Assembly: GCA_028289405.1 (NCBI GenBank)
Contig: JANQPP010000214.1
Coordinates: 1 to 64,000 of the forward strand
Reading direction: 5' to 3'
Origin: Pirellulales bacterium
GTDB lineage: Bacteria > Planctomycetota > Planctomycetia > Pirellulales > JANQPP01
DNA length: 64,000 nt
Within the stretch, counting starts at the first letter, position 1, and each line of letters begins with the position of its first letter. The position numbers and the translations under genes are program-made. Shown here piece by piece: positions 47,567 to 57,820 of the stretch. The notes beneath the pieces were generated by a model. The model worked only from the letters and a program-made list of their open reading frames with translations. It did no database searches and was not told where the DNA came from.

Positions 47567-49483
47567 ATGTGTGGAATCGCCGGAGTGTTGTATCGCGATC
47601 CTGACCGACCGGTCGAAGCTGGCATCCTGCGGGAGATGGGGGTGGCGATTGCCCATCGCGGTCCGGACGCGGAGGGCATGTGGAGCGCGCCGGGCATTGG
47701 TCTCGTCCATCGCCGACTCTCGATCATCGACCTGGAAAGTGGCCAGCAGCCCTTGGCGAATGAAGATGGCTCGGTTTGGTCGAGTTACAACGGCGAAATC
47801 TACAATTACCAGGAAATTCGCGAACAGCTCTCGGCAAAAGGGCACGTGCTGCGTACGCAGTCCGACACGGAAGTCCTGGTGCATCTGTACGAAGATATCG
47901 GTGACCGGCTCGTGGAACGCCTGCGGGGGATGTTCGCCTTTGCCATCTGGGACAGCCGGCAACGCAAGCTGTTGCTCGCTCGGGACCGCGTCGGCTTAAA
48001 GCCGCTGTATTACTATCGAGATGAGGAAAAGCTCCTCTTCGGCTCGGAAATCAAGGCGATTTTGGTCCATCCCAGCGTGGACCGCGCGGTCGATCCGGAA
48101 GCGCTCGCGGAATTTATTACGTTCGGCTTCGTGCCAGGCGAGCGGTCCATTTTTCGCCGCGTACGAAAGTTGCGGCCCGGACACGTGGCCAGCTTTTCCT
48201 CACAAGATTTTTCCTCTCCACCTCGCCGTTACTGGCAATTGACGGTCCAGCCGGACGAACAACCTAGCCTGGCGGAATGGAAAGAGACGGTCGACCAGCA
48301 TCTCCGGGACACGGTCGATTTGCACACCATTGCCGACGTGCCCGTGGGGGCCTTTTTAAGTGGTGGGTTGGATTCGAGTATTGTCGTCGGCGCACTCGCC
48401 GAAAATGCATTGCAGCCCTTGGCTACGTTTTCCATCGGTTTTCACGAGTCCGGTTTCAGCGAACTGCCGCATGCCCGGGAGGTGGCCCAGCGTTTCGGCT
48501 GTGAGCATCGCGAAGAGATCGTGACGCCAGAAGCCGTGGCTAGCCTCGAAGATTTGACCAAGTTCTACGACGAACCTTTCGCGGACGCCTCGGCGATTCC
48601 CACGCTGCATCTGGCACGGCTCGCGCGGCGGCATGTGAAAGTAGCGCTCTCTGGCGACGGTGGAGATGAAGCGTTCGGAGGATATGCCCGCTATGCCCAC
48701 GATTTGTGGGAAGCGGGCCTCCGTAACCGGTTGCCTGGTTGGTTTCGTCGCGGTCCGGTGCGCTGGGCATCCGGCTGGTGGCCCAAAGCGGATTGGCTGC
48801 CGCGCCCCCTGCGGGCCAAATCGCTGCTGACGAACTTGTCCTTGAACCCCGAGGCGGCCTACGCGAATACACTGGCGCTTTGCCGCCCGCCGCTACTCCG
48901 GAAATTGCTCCATGGCGATGTCCGGGCCGAGCTCAACGGCCACGAACTGGGCGGCTTTATTCAGGAAAGCTATCTTCGCGCGAAGGCCGGCGATTCGCTG
49001 GCTGGCATGCTCAACGCGGATATTGAGCATGTGTTGCCCGAGGATTTTCTCACGAAGGTCGATCGAGCGAGCATGTCCTGCGGGCTGGAAGTGCGGCCCC
49101 CTTTCGTGGATCATACGTTGTTGGAACTGACGGCCCGCCTCCCCTCTCGCTGGAAAGTGCAAGGCGGGGAAACCAAATGGCTGCTCAAGCAGCTTTATGC
49201 CGACCGTTTGCCGGCGTGCGCGGTTTCACGGCGCAAGCAGGGGTTTGACCTGCCAATCGACCAGTGGCTCAAAGGCCCGCTGCGAGGGGCCGTGGAAGAA
49301 AGCGTGCTCTCGCCGAATAGCCCGATTGCCGGCTGGATTTGCCAAGATGCGGTCCGGCAGATTTATCGGCACCATGTGGCGGGAGTGGGCCGGCATGGCG
49401 CGGTTTTGTGGTCACTGCTGGTATTAGGGAATTGGGCGGAGGCTTATCTGACGCCCGAGCCACGAACCGCCGTCGCGCATTAG
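47567..49483 (+). CDS. Asparagine synthase (glutamine-hydrolysing), XrtA/PEP-CTERM-system amidotransferase-like
   Basis: MCGIAGVLYRDPDRPVEAGILREMGVAIAHRGPDAEGMW...; SGGLDSSIVVG; VDRASMSCGLEVRPPFVDHTLLE. Confidence 0.92.
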   Translation: MCGIAGVLYRDPDRPVEAGILREMGVAIAHRGPDAEGMWSAPGIGLVHRRLSIIDLESGQQPLANEDGSVWSSYNGEIYNYQEIREQLSAKGHVLRTQSDTEVLVHLYEDIGDRLVERLRGMFAFAIWDSRQRKLLLARDRVGLKPLYYYRDEEKLLFGSEIKAILVHPSVDRAVDPEALAEFITFGFVPGERSIFRRVRKLRPGHVASFSSQDFSSPPRRYWQLTVQPDEQPSLAEWKETVDQHLRDTVDLHTIADVPVGAFLSGGLDSSIVVGALAENALQPLATFSIGFHESGFSELPHAREVAQRFGCEHREEIVTPEAVASLEDLTKFYDEPFADASAIPTLHLARLARRHVKVALSGDGGDEAFGGYARYAHDLWEAGLRNRLPGWFRRGPVRWASGWWPKADWLPRPLRAKSLLTNLSLNPEAAYANTLALCRPPLLRKLLHGDVRAELNGHELGGFIQESYLRAKAGDSLAGMLNADIEHVLPEDFLTKVDRASMSCGLEVRPPFVDHTLLELTARLPSRWKVQGGETKWLLKQLYADRLPACAVSRRKQGFDLPIDQWLKGPLRGAVEESVLSPNSPIAGWICQDAVRQIYRHHVAGVGRHGAVLWSLLVLGNWAEAYLTPEPRTAVAH

Positions 49484-49634
49484 TCGTGGTTTCGTGAGTT
49501 CTCGGCAAATCTCTCGTCAATCCATGCTGTTCGGTAACGACGTACGATATATTTGACCAACAAGATTGGTTTGGCTCGTCCAGGCGGGACGAGCATCCTC
49601 GAAATACGCACCTTTGTGGTATGCCCGCCCCATG

Positions 49635-50684
49635 CTTGATGGTGAAGAACGAATGAACCCCATGGCTGAAACATCAAATAATCCGCCGGCGTCCACGTTG
49701 GAGGCTCGCTTGCCGAGTTCCTTCATGGATCGGCTGACGCCGTATATTTCCATCGCCCGGCCCGACCATTGGTTCAAGAACGCCTTCATGCTGCTGGGCG
49801 TGATCTTGGCGGGCTTTTATCATACCAGCGCGATCACTTCTCCTGGCGTCGTCGTTTCTTTGGCGGTGGCGTTGGTCGCCACGTGCCTGATCGCCTCTTC
49901 TAATTATGTGATCAACGAAATCCTGGACGCGCCCACGGACCGTGCCCATCCGGTGAAGCGTAACCGGCCGATTCCTTCAGGCCGCGTGGACATTCGTTTG
50001 GCCTATCTGGAATGGTTGCTCCTGGGAGCATTGGGACTGTCCCTGGCGTGGACTTTGCATATTCCTTTTTTCGCTTCGGCGGCAGCTCTCTGGATCATGG
50101 GTTTGGTGTATAACATTCCGCCCGTGAGGTCGAAGGAATGGCCCTATCTCGACGTGGTCAGTGAATCGGTGAATAATCCGCTGCGGCTGTTGTTGGGCTG
50201 GTTCGCGGTCAGCCAGGCGGAAGTCCCTCCGGTCTCGCTGCTGATCTTCTACTGGATGATCGGCGCCTTTTTCATGGGCACGAAGCGTTTCTCGGAATAC
50301 CGGGGCATTGGCGACCCGGCCCGCGCGGCGGCCTATCGCCGTTCGTTCGCCTACTACAACGAAGACCGCCTGTTGATCAGCATGTTCTTCTATGCCACGG
50401 CGGCGGCGTTGTTCTTGGGAGTGTTCATCATCCGTTACAAACTCGAATTGATTCTGACCATCCCGCTCATTGCCGGTTTTTTCAGCTACTACCTCCGCGT
50501 GGCATTGAAGCCGAACAGCGCGGCCCAGTCGCCTGAACATCTCTATCGCGAAAAAGGGCTCATGGCCTATCTCGTCGTGTGCGTTTTGGCTTTCGTGGCC
50601 CTGATGTTCACCAGCGTGCCAGACCTGTACGCCCTGTTCAACGTGGAGCCGCCCGCGCAGTTGCCCACGCTTTGGGAGTTTTGA
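49635..50684 (+). CDS. UbiA-family prenyltransferase (decaprenyl-phosphate phosphoribosyltransferase-like)
   Basis: PYISIARPDHWFKNAFMLLGVILAGFYH...ASSNYVINEILDAPTDRAHPVKRNRPIPSGRV. Start within 49566-49674 uncertain. Confidence 0.87.
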   Translation, partial: LDGEERMNPMAETSNNPPASTLEARLPSSFMDRLTPYISIARPDHWFKNAFMLLGVILAGFYHTSAITSPGVVVSLAVALVATCLIASSNYVINEILDAPTDRAHPVKRNRPIPSGRVDIRLAYLEWLLLGALGLSLAWTLHIPFFASAAALWIMGLVYNIPPVRSKEWPYLDVVSESVNNPLRLLLGWFAVSQAEVPPVSLLIFYWMIGAFFMGTKRFSEYRGIGDPARAAAYRRSFAYYNEDRLLISMFFYATAAALFLGVFIIRYKLELILTIPLIAGFFSYYLRVALKPNSAAQSPEHLYREKGLMAYLVVCVLAFVALMFTSVPDLYALFNVEPPAQLPTLWEF

Positions 50685-50706
50685 ATCCCATTTCTTGAGC
50701 CTGTGA

Positions 50707-52158
50707 TTGCTGAGTTGGCCCCAAAGTTTGTCACGATATTCCATGCAATCCATGTCTGAGCAGCCACCGACTTCCTCCCACCGGATGAAGCTAGGCGGCA
50801 TTCTGCTCATCGCCGTAGTGTTACGCTTGGGCGTCTGGTTTTGGCTGGGCAGCTTGCCGATCGAAATTCACGACGAAAAGGATTACCACGCGCTGGCGGT
50901 GAGCCTGGCCGAACGTGGTGAATTTGGGTTTCGCGAAGGAACGCCTTCCTCGATTCGTCCACCGCTGTATCCCTTTTTCGTGGCGGCCATTTATCGTACG
51001 TGCGGCGTGGGCAACTTCGCGGCGGTGCGTCTCGTGCAAGCGGTGATCAGCCTGGGCGGTGTGCTGCTCGTGTACCACTTGGGCACGATCATCTGGAATC
51101 GGCGCGTGGGCCTCACGGCGGCGGCGATCAGCGCGGTTTATCCCGCCCTGCTAGGGGCCAACCACCTGTTGCTTACGGAAGTCATTTTCACGTTTCTGTT
51201 GTTGGCTTCCGTCTGGGCTATCGTGCGGGGGCTGCAAACCGAACGGCTCGTGTATTGGATCACGGCGGGCGGTCTGATTGGACTGGCGGCCCTCACACGC
51301 AGCATCTTGTGGCTGTTTCCTCTCACGGTGGGAGTCTTCCTGCTTTGTGCTTATCCCGTGGCTTGGTGGCGTCGATTACTGGCTGTGGTTTGCCTGGCGG
51401 CAAGCACGGCCGTCGTGTTGGCCCCGTGGGCCATCCGCAACACGCGGCTTCAAGAGACGTTTACCACCGTGGATGTCATGAGTGGCCGCAATCTCATGAT
51501 GGGCAATTATGAATACACGCCGCTCTACCGCGCGTGGGATGCCATTTCCGTTTCGGGAGAAGAAAACTGGCTGCATGTCCTGCGGCAGAGTCATCCCGAA
51601 GTGAGCGAGTCGACCCAGGGCCAAATCGACAAGCTGGCACTCCGCTACGCCTTGGACTACATGGCCGAGCATCCTGGGCTCACGTTGTTACGCAGCACGA
51701 TCAAATTCTTCAATTTCTGGCAACTTGAGCGGGAACTCGTGGCGGGTGCCGGGGCCGGTTTTTTCGGGGACGTCTCCCGCTGGGAGCTGTTGATTTGGAC
51801 GGCGGTCATTTTCGGCACCTACGCCATGGTCTTCTTGACGGGGATGTTCGGCATGTGGCTCGCCGGTCCGGTCAACGGCAGGATCCATGCCTTGTTGATC
51901 CTGACCATGGCCCACCTCTGCGGGCTGCATACATTGACATTCGGCCATTCGCGGTATCATTTACCTTTGATACCGATTTTGATGCTCTTCGCGGCTGCCG
52001 CGATTACACAGGCACCGTCGCTTTGGGCTCGCCGCAAGGAATGGCCATTCATGGCGGCCAGCGGATTGTGCGGTATCTTTATATTGTCCTGGATTTGGGA
52101 AATCGTGATGGTCGATTTTCAGCGCTTCCGGGATGCCGTTCAGGGTTTGTGGTCGTAA
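50707..52158 (+). CDS. Glycosyltransferase family 39-like (ArnT/PMT fold) membrane protein
   Basis: IEIHDEKDYHALAVSLAERGEFGFREGTPSSIRPPLYPFFVAAIYRTCG...RLVQAVISLGGVLLVYHLGTIIWNRRVGLTAAAISAVYPALL. Confidence 0.85.
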   Translation: MLSWPQSLSRYSMQSMSEQPPTSSHRMKLGGILLIAVVLRLGVWFWLGSLPIEIHDEKDYHALAVSLAERGEFGFREGTPSSIRPPLYPFFVAAIYRTCGVGNFAAVRLVQAVISLGGVLLVYHLGTIIWNRRVGLTAAAISAVYPALLGANHLLLTEVIFTFLLLASVWAIVRGLQTERLVYWITAGGLIGLAALTRSILWLFPLTVGVFLLCAYPVAWWRRLLAVVCLAASTAVVLAPWAIRNTRLQETFTTVDVMSGRNLMMGNYEYTPLYRAWDAISVSGEENWLHVLRQSHPEVSESTQGQIDKLALRYALDYMAEHPGLTLLRSTIKFFNFWQLERELVAGAGAGFFGDVSRWELLIWTAVIFGTYAMVFLTGMFGMWLAGPVNGRIHALLILTMAHLCGLHTLTFGHSRYHLPLIPILMLFAAAAITQAPSLWARRKEWPFMAASGLCGIFILSWIWEIVMVDFQRFRDAVQGLWS

Positions 52159-52247
52159 GCGGCTGATCGCGTCACGCCGGTTTCGTGACATGCGGCGCGG
52201 GCCGCGCGACGTTTCCATGGTTCCTCGGAGAGAAAGAACACCACGGC

Positions 52248-54227
52248 ATGCCAGGAATCTGTGGAATGGCGAGCGCGGCTCCTCTGCTCGGCGCGAGGGA
52301 CCGCTTGTCGCGAATGCTCGAGCGTTTGTGCAATAAGCCCGCCCATCGAGTCAGCCTCGCGGAAGCGGCTTACACCATTCCCGACTATCGCCAAGAAACC
52401 TATGTTCCCGCCGAAGCGACGGTCGCTTTGGGACGCGTCACCTTGGGCTATGTGAATCGGGCGCCCCAGCCTGCCATGACGCGAGACGGGCGTTTCGTGG
52501 CGATGATGGCCGGGGAACTGTATGACGCGGACTCGGTTCGCCAACAGCTTTCCACAACAGGCATTTCTCCCGTGGGTGAGAGCCATGCCGAATTGCTGGC
52601 CCTGGGATACCAGTCGCAAGGCCCACGTTTCTTTGCCGGTTTGGAAGGCCATTTCACGGCCAGCCTCTGGGACAACGAGCGGCAGGAACTGGTGCTGGTG
52701 AATGACGGTTTCGGTTTAAAGCAGCTCTATTATTCGGAGCTGGACGGCCGGCTACTGTTTGCCTCGGAAATCAAGGCCCTGCTCACCGACGAAGCGGTTT
52801 CCCGTGACCGCCATGTTCCCGGAATCGCCCGTTTCTTCGCCTACGGCTATTTGTGGGGTGAAGACACCCTGTACGAGGGCGTGAAGTGCCTGCCGCCGGC
52901 CACATGCTTGGTATACAGCCCGCGCGATGGCAAGCTCCAGCAGGAGACCTATTGGTCGCTACATGATTTACCACGGCGTTCGCCCGCCACGAGTGAACCT
53001 TCCTGGGAAGGTCTCACGCACGCCTTTCAAAGTGCCGTGTCCCGTCGGGCTGGGGAAGGGGAACGGTTGGGTTTGTCCCTCTCCGGTGGATTGGATGCTC
53101 GCACGATTTTAGCCGCCATGGATCAGGCCCGCGCGCCGGTCACCACGGTGAGCTTAGGCATCCCGGGCTGCTTGGACCATCGGTGCGCGTCGCGGTTGGC
53201 GGAGATTACAGGCTGCCCGCATCACCGCTTCGACCTGAACGCTTCCACGCTCGATCTGTTCGAGGAGAACCTGCGGCGGATGACGCGGTTCACCGACGGC
53301 CATTATCTCGACCAGTGCATCGTGCTGCCCACGTTGCCGCTCTATCGGGATCTGGGCATCGAAGTTTTGCTGCGCGGGCACGCGGGTGAACTGCTCCACA
53401 TGGACAAAGCGTACAACTACTCGCTCGACGCGGAGGCATGGGACATTCATGATGATTCCTCGCTGGAGCATTGGCTGACCACGCATCTTCAGGCGTACAT
53501 GCTGCGGGAAGTTGATCGGCCACTGTTTGCCTGTGCTAGCCAGGAAGAAATCGAAAGCCTGGCACGGGAAGACTTGCTGCGGGCGCTGGAAACGACACGT
53601 GGTGCGGAATCCCCGCTGGAACGCATTTGGCATTTGTTCGTGACGCATCGCCTGCCGCGCGAAACGGGCATGTCACTGGCTAAAATCGGGTCGTTCGTGG
53701 AGACGCGAGTCCCCTATCTGGACAAGGAATTCTTGGCGGAAGTGTTTTCGATTCCCTTGCCGTCGCGGGTGGGGGATCGAGCGCAGGCGGACATGCTGGC
53801 CCGGTTACGGCCTGAATTCTTGCACGTGGTCAATGCGAATACTGGCGCGCCTCTGCGGGCACACCCCTTGCGGGAAAAGTTTGCGGGGCTGCGGATGAAG
53901 GTCTTCGCCAAGCTGGGCGTGCCCAGTTACCAGCCGTATGAACGTTTGGGACTATGGCTCCGCCGCGAATTGGCGGACATGGTGCGGCGGATTCTGTTGG
54001 ACGATCGGTGTCTGGACCGGGGCGTCTTTCAGCCCGACACCGTCCGCCGCGTGGTCGAACAGCATCACCGCAATCAGCGCAACCACACGTTTCTGTTGAT
54101 GGCGATGATGATTTACGAACTCGGGCAGCGGGACTTCGTGGACGGCGAGTTGCCGGAAGAAAAAGCCCCATCCGCCGATGTCGATGCGGAGTCCCCAAAA
54201 CCAGCATTGGCCAGCAAGGAATCCTAG
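52248..54227 (+). CDS. Asparagine synthase-like protein with altered glutaminase N-terminus
   Basis: MPGICGMASAAPLL...; LFASEIKALLTDEAVSRDRHVPGIARFFAYGYLWGEDTLYEGVKCLPPA; SLSGGLDARTILAAMD. Start 52248 chosen over 52185. Confidence 0.88.
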   Translation: MPGICGMASAAPLLGARDRLSRMLERLCNKPAHRVSLAEAAYTIPDYRQETYVPAEATVALGRVTLGYVNRAPQPAMTRDGRFVAMMAGELYDADSVRQQLSTTGISPVGESHAELLALGYQSQGPRFFAGLEGHFTASLWDNERQELVLVNDGFGLKQLYYSELDGRLLFASEIKALLTDEAVSRDRHVPGIARFFAYGYLWGEDTLYEGVKCLPPATCLVYSPRDGKLQQETYWSLHDLPRRSPATSEPSWEGLTHAFQSAVSRRAGEGERLGLSLSGGLDARTILAAMDQARAPVTTVSLGIPGCLDHRCASRLAEITGCPHHRFDLNASTLDLFEENLRRMTRFTDGHYLDQCIVLPTLPLYRDLGIEVLLRGHAGELLHMDKAYNYSLDAEAWDIHDDSSLEHWLTTHLQAYMLREVDRPLFACASQEEIESLAREDLLRALETTRGAESPLERIWHLFVTHRLPRETGMSLAKIGSFVETRVPYLDKEFLAEVFSIPLPSRVGDRAQADMLARLRPEFLHVVNANTGAPLRAHPLREKFAGLRMKVFAKLGVPSYQPYERLGLWLRRELADMVRRILLDDRCLDRGVFQPDTVRRVVEQHHRNQRNHTFLLMAMMIYELGQRDFVDGELPEEKAPSADVDAESPKPALASKES

Positions 54228-54235
54228 GAGCGCCG

Positions 54236-55417
54236 ATGTCCAGCAGCTTGGCTACGCATGCCGCCAAAACACCGGTCGCATCTTCCGCGCAGCCCCAGCG
54301 GTTAGCCTGCGTCGCTCAGGTACTGCATGGGCTGACCGTGGGAGGCGCCGAAGTGTTGGCCGCGCGGATGGCCCGAAGCCTGTCGGATCGCTACCGGTTC
54401 GCCTTTTATTGCTTGGACGAATTGGGGCCGCTGGGGGAAGAACTCAAGTCCGAAGGCTTCCCCGTCACGCTGCTTTCTCGCCGCTTGGGAATCGATCCTG
54501 GCTGCGGCTGGCGTTTGGGGAATCTGCTGCGCGAACACCAGGTCGATTTGATCCACGCACACCAATACACGCCCTATTTCTATAGTGCGTTGGCACGCAC
54601 GCTGCGGAAGCGAATTCCCCTCTTGTTTACCGAACATGGACGGTGGTATCCCGATTACCCGCGCCGCAAAAGGATGATCTACAACCGCCTAATGTTGCGG
54701 CCACACGACCGCATCGTGGGCGTGGGAGAGACCGTCAAGCGTGCTTTGATCGACAACGAAGGTTTTCCGCAATTGCGGGCCCAGATGATTTACAACGGCA
54801 TCGACTTGACGCCTTACGTATTCCAAGGCAAGGAAGTTCGCGATCAAGTCCGGCGGGAACTTCAACTGGAAGACGGGGATCTGGCACTGGTGCAGGTTGC
54901 CCGGCTGGATGGGTTGAAGAACCATCCCTTGGCCGTGCGGACGATGGCGCGAGTTGCCGCCCGGCTGCCCCACGCTCAGCTTTTGATCGTAGGCGAGGGA
55001 CCCGAGCGGGGCCGCATCGAAAAGGAGATCACGGCGGAGGGCGTGTACCGGCAGGTCCGGCTCCTGGGGGAACGGCGGGATATTCCTCGGTTGTTGGCCG
55101 CCGCCGACATCTGTTTGTTGACGAGCAAAAGCGAAGGCATCCCGCTGACGCTGATTGAGGGCATGGCCGCTGGATTGCCCGTGATCTCCACACGCGTGGG
55201 AGGCGTGCCCGAGGTCGTGGTCAATGGCCTCTGCGGCATCTTGTGCGAGCATAATGACGCGGAAGCCTTGGCGGACGGGGTTTTTCGCCTCGCCTCCTCG
55301 GAATCCTTGCGAAAGTCGATGGGCGAACAAGGCCGGGAACGGGCCCGTCGGGAATTTGCCGAGGCCAAAATGCACGACCGCTATGCGGCGCTATACGAGG
55401 AGATGCTGCATGGCTAG
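54236..55417 (+). CDS. Glycosyltransferase family 4
   Basis: ACVAQVLHGLTVGGAEVLAARMARSL...QVARLDGLKNHPLAVRTMARVAARLPHAQLLIVGEGPERGRIE...EGIPLTLIEGMAAGLPVISTRVGGVPEVV. Confidence 0.93.
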   Translation: MSSSLATHAAKTPVASSAQPQRLACVAQVLHGLTVGGAEVLAARMARSLSDRYRFAFYCLDELGPLGEELKSEGFPVTLLSRRLGIDPGCGWRLGNLLREHQVDLIHAHQYTPYFYSALARTLRKRIPLLFTEHGRWYPDYPRRKRMIYNRLMLRPHDRIVGVGETVKRALIDNEGFPQLRAQMIYNGIDLTPYVFQGKEVRDQVRRELQLEDGDLALVQVARLDGLKNHPLAVRTMARVAARLPHAQLLIVGEGPERGRIEKEITAEGVYRQVRLLGERRDIPRLLAAADICLLTSKSEGIPLTLIEGMAAGLPVISTRVGGVPEVVVNGLCGILCEHNDAEALADGVFRLASSESLRKSMGEQGRERARREFAEAKMHDRYAALYEEMLHG

Positions 55418-56597
55418 CGCGCCGGCGGAATCTCCGCCACCGTTGATTTTTTTCGCCGACGACTGGGGGCGGCATCCCTCCAGCTCGCAGCATTTGACGC
55501 GCCATCTGCTGGGCAAATATGAAGTCCATTGGATCAACACCATCGGCACGCGGACGCCGGCCTTCAACTGGTCCACGCTCTCGCGCGGCTGGGAAAAACT
55601 GCGGCAGTGGTCTCGGCCGCCGGTTGCCGATGAGGGCCTGCCGCCACATTTGCACGTCATGAATCCCCGTATGTGGCCTTGGTTTTCCCGACAGCGCGAT
55701 CGGAGTTTCAACCGCTACCTGCTCACCAAACAGTTGCAAGAGCGAGTGGCTTCCTTTTCACGTCCGCCGATCGTGGTCGCCGCCGTGCCGATCGCGGCGG
55801 TCCTGCTGGACCAAATTCCCGTGGATCGCTGGGTCTATTATTGCGTGGATGATTTCTCGACCTGGCTGGGTCTGGATGGCCGCGCGCTGCGGGAGTTGGA
55901 AGAGGAATTGGTCTCCAGAGCGGATGCCATCGTGGCCGTCAGCGACGCGCTCGTGGAGAAGATGCAAGGGCTGGGCCGCGAATCTCACTTACTGACGCAT
56001 GGCGTGGAACTAGCGCATTGGGAGGCCGTGGAGCAGGCCGCTCCGCTTTCCGGCCTTGCCGAGTTGCCTCGTCCCCTGGTGGGGTTTTGGGGATTGGTGG
56101 ACCGCAAGATCGACTTGGCCTTCGTCGAACGACTGGCCGAGTCGATGCAGGAGGGGAGCATCTTGATGGTCGGCCCTCGGCAGGATCCGGATCCTGCCCT
56201 GCTTCGGCATCCGCGTCTCCACTGGCGGGACGCGGTCGATTATCAAGAATTGCCGCGCGTGGCAGCGGCGGTGGACGTGCTCGTCATGCCCTATGCGGAC
56301 ATTCCGGCCAACCGGGCCAGCCAGCCGCTGAAGTTGAAAGAGTATTTGGCGACGGGCCGGCCCGTGGTCGTCCGCGACCTGCCCGCCAATTGCGCGTGGG
56401 AAGATTGTCTCGATCTGGCTCACGATGCCGAGGAATTTGCTAGGCGGGTTCTGCAGCGGCTTGAATCGGGGCTCCCGGCGGAGCAGAAGGTGGCGCGGGA
56501 ACGCTTGCGTGACGAGGATTGGGCCGCCAAAGCGGAGCAATTCGAACACATGGCCTTGGCCCCGCCGGTCCCCACGAATTCGTCAACGAGCTATTAG
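55410..56597 (+). CDS. Glycosyltransferase (GT4-like)
   Basis: Start MASAPAESPPPLIFFADDWGRHPSSSQHLTRHLL at 55410 overlaps the previous stop; WVYYCVDDFSTWLGLDGRALRELEEELVSRADAIVAVSDALVEKM...LKLKEYLATGRPVVVRDLP. Confidence 0.88.
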   Translation: MASAPAESPPPLIFFADDWGRHPSSSQHLTRHLLGKYEVHWINTIGTRTPAFNWSTLSRGWEKLRQWSRPPVADEGLPPHLHVMNPRMWPWFSRQRDRSFNRYLLTKQLQERVASFSRPPIVVAAVPIAAVLLDQIPVDRWVYYCVDDFSTWLGLDGRALRELEEELVSRADAIVAVSDALVEKMQGLGRESHLLTHGVELAHWEAVEQAAPLSGLAELPRPLVGFWGLVDRKIDLAFVERLAESMQEGSILMVGPRQDPDPALLRHPRLHWRDAVDYQELPRVAAAVDVLVMPYADIPANRASQPLKLKEYLATGRPVVVRDLPANCAWEDCLDLAHDAEEFARRVLQRLESGLPAEQKVARERLRDEDWAAKAEQFEHMALAPPVPTNSSTSY

Positions 56598-56601
56598 GTG
56601 A

Positions 56602-57813
56602 ATGAGACTTCATGAAGGGCAGGGGAGCGTGCCGCTCACAGTGAGCAAGGAATCACAAACAGAGAGGGAACCGGAGACGCCCGCGCCACGGCGGGCCGTA
56701 GTGCTGCATGCGCGAGTCGTGACCGGCACCGGCGGCGGGCCGGAGAAAACGATCATCAACTCACCGCGATTCCTCACGCCTTGGGGCTTTCATTCCATCT
56801 GCGCGTACATGCACCCGCCTGGCGATCCAGGATTCGAGGAACTGCGGGCTCGGGCGGAGCGTAGCGGAGTGGAACTGCTATCCGTGCCCGACCGGGGAGC
56901 CATCGACTGGCAGGCGGTTCAAGCCATGGCCGATCTCTGCCGCCGTGAGGGAGTCACCATCTGGCATGGGCATGACTACAAGACCAACGCTCTGGGCCTG
57001 CTCTTGCGACGGAAACACCCCATGAAGCTCGTGGCCACCACGCATGGTTGGGTTGAGCGGACATGGAAAACGCCACTTTATTATGCCATCGATCGGCTGG
57101 CGCTACGTGCGTACGACCGCGTGATCTGCGTCTCCGAGGATCTGCGACAACGCTGCCTGAAAAGCGGCGTCCGGCCCGAGCGCTGCCAGGTAATCGACAA
57201 CGCCATCGATACCGACGAATACCAGCGGACTCTTTCCATTGCCGAAGCCAAGCGGCAATGCGGTTTCCAGCCTGAGAATTTCCTGCTCGTGGGCTTGGGG
57301 CGCCTATCCGAGGAGAAAGGTTTCGACCGTTTGATCCAGGCCGCTCGAATTCTAAGTCAAAAGCGGCCGGAGATCCGAGTCGCTATTGGTGGAGAAGGAA
57401 ATCAGCGGGAACCACTGGAACGGCTGATCGCCTCGTCGGGCTTGGCGGATCGCGTGCGGCTGTTGGGGTATGTGCCCGACCCGCGGACGCTACTTCAAGC
57501 CGCCGATGTATTCGTACTCAGTAGTTTGCGGGAAGGACTGCCCAACGTGGTGCTTGAGGCGATGGCGCTGGAAGTACCCATCGTGGCCACGCGGGTCGCG
57601 GGCGTACCCCGCGCGATTGACGATGAAGTGAATGGATTGGTGGTGCCGCCCGACGATGTGAAAGCCCTCGCCGAGGCCGTGGACCGTTTCGCGGAAAACA
57701 CGACGCTGCGCGAACAGTGCGCGCGGGAAGCACGCCGGACGGTCGAGGAGCACTTCAGTTTTGCCGCGCGGATGGAGCAGGTGCGGAAGGTCTATGACGA
57801 ATTAATCGCTTGA
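56602..57813 (+). CDS. Glycosyltransferase family 4
   Basis: HARVVTGTGGGPEKTIINSPRFL...DRVICVSEDLRQRCLKSGV...LGRLSEEKGFDRLIQAARIL...EGLPNVVLEAMALEVPIVATRVAGVPRAI. Confidence 0.93.
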   Translation: MRLHEGQGSVPLTVSKESQTEREPETPAPRRAVVLHARVVTGTGGGPEKTIINSPRFLTPWGFHSICAYMHPPGDPGFEELRARAERSGVELLSVPDRGAIDWQAVQAMADLCRREGVTIWHGHDYKTNALGLLLRRKHPMKLVATTHGWVERTWKTPLYYAIDRLALRAYDRVICVSEDLRQRCLKSGVRPERCQVIDNAIDTDEYQRTLSIAEAKRQCGFQPENFLLVGLGRLSEEKGFDRLIQAARILSQKRPEIRVAIGGEGNQREPLERLIASSGLADRVRLLGYVPDPRTLLQAADVFVLSSLREGLPNVVLEAMALEVPIVATRVAGVPRAIDDEVNGLVVPPDDVKALAEAVDRFAENTTLREQCAREARRTVEEHFSFAARMEQVRKVYDELIA

Positions 57814-57820
57814 GAACAAA

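Noticed and set aside
28691-52189. 16-nt exact repeat ACGCCGGTTTCGTGAC at 28691-28706 and 52174-52189, both just upstream of genes
   Set aside because: About one 16-mer coincidence is expected in 64 kb of GC-rich sequence; flanks diverge immediately and downstream genes are unrelated.
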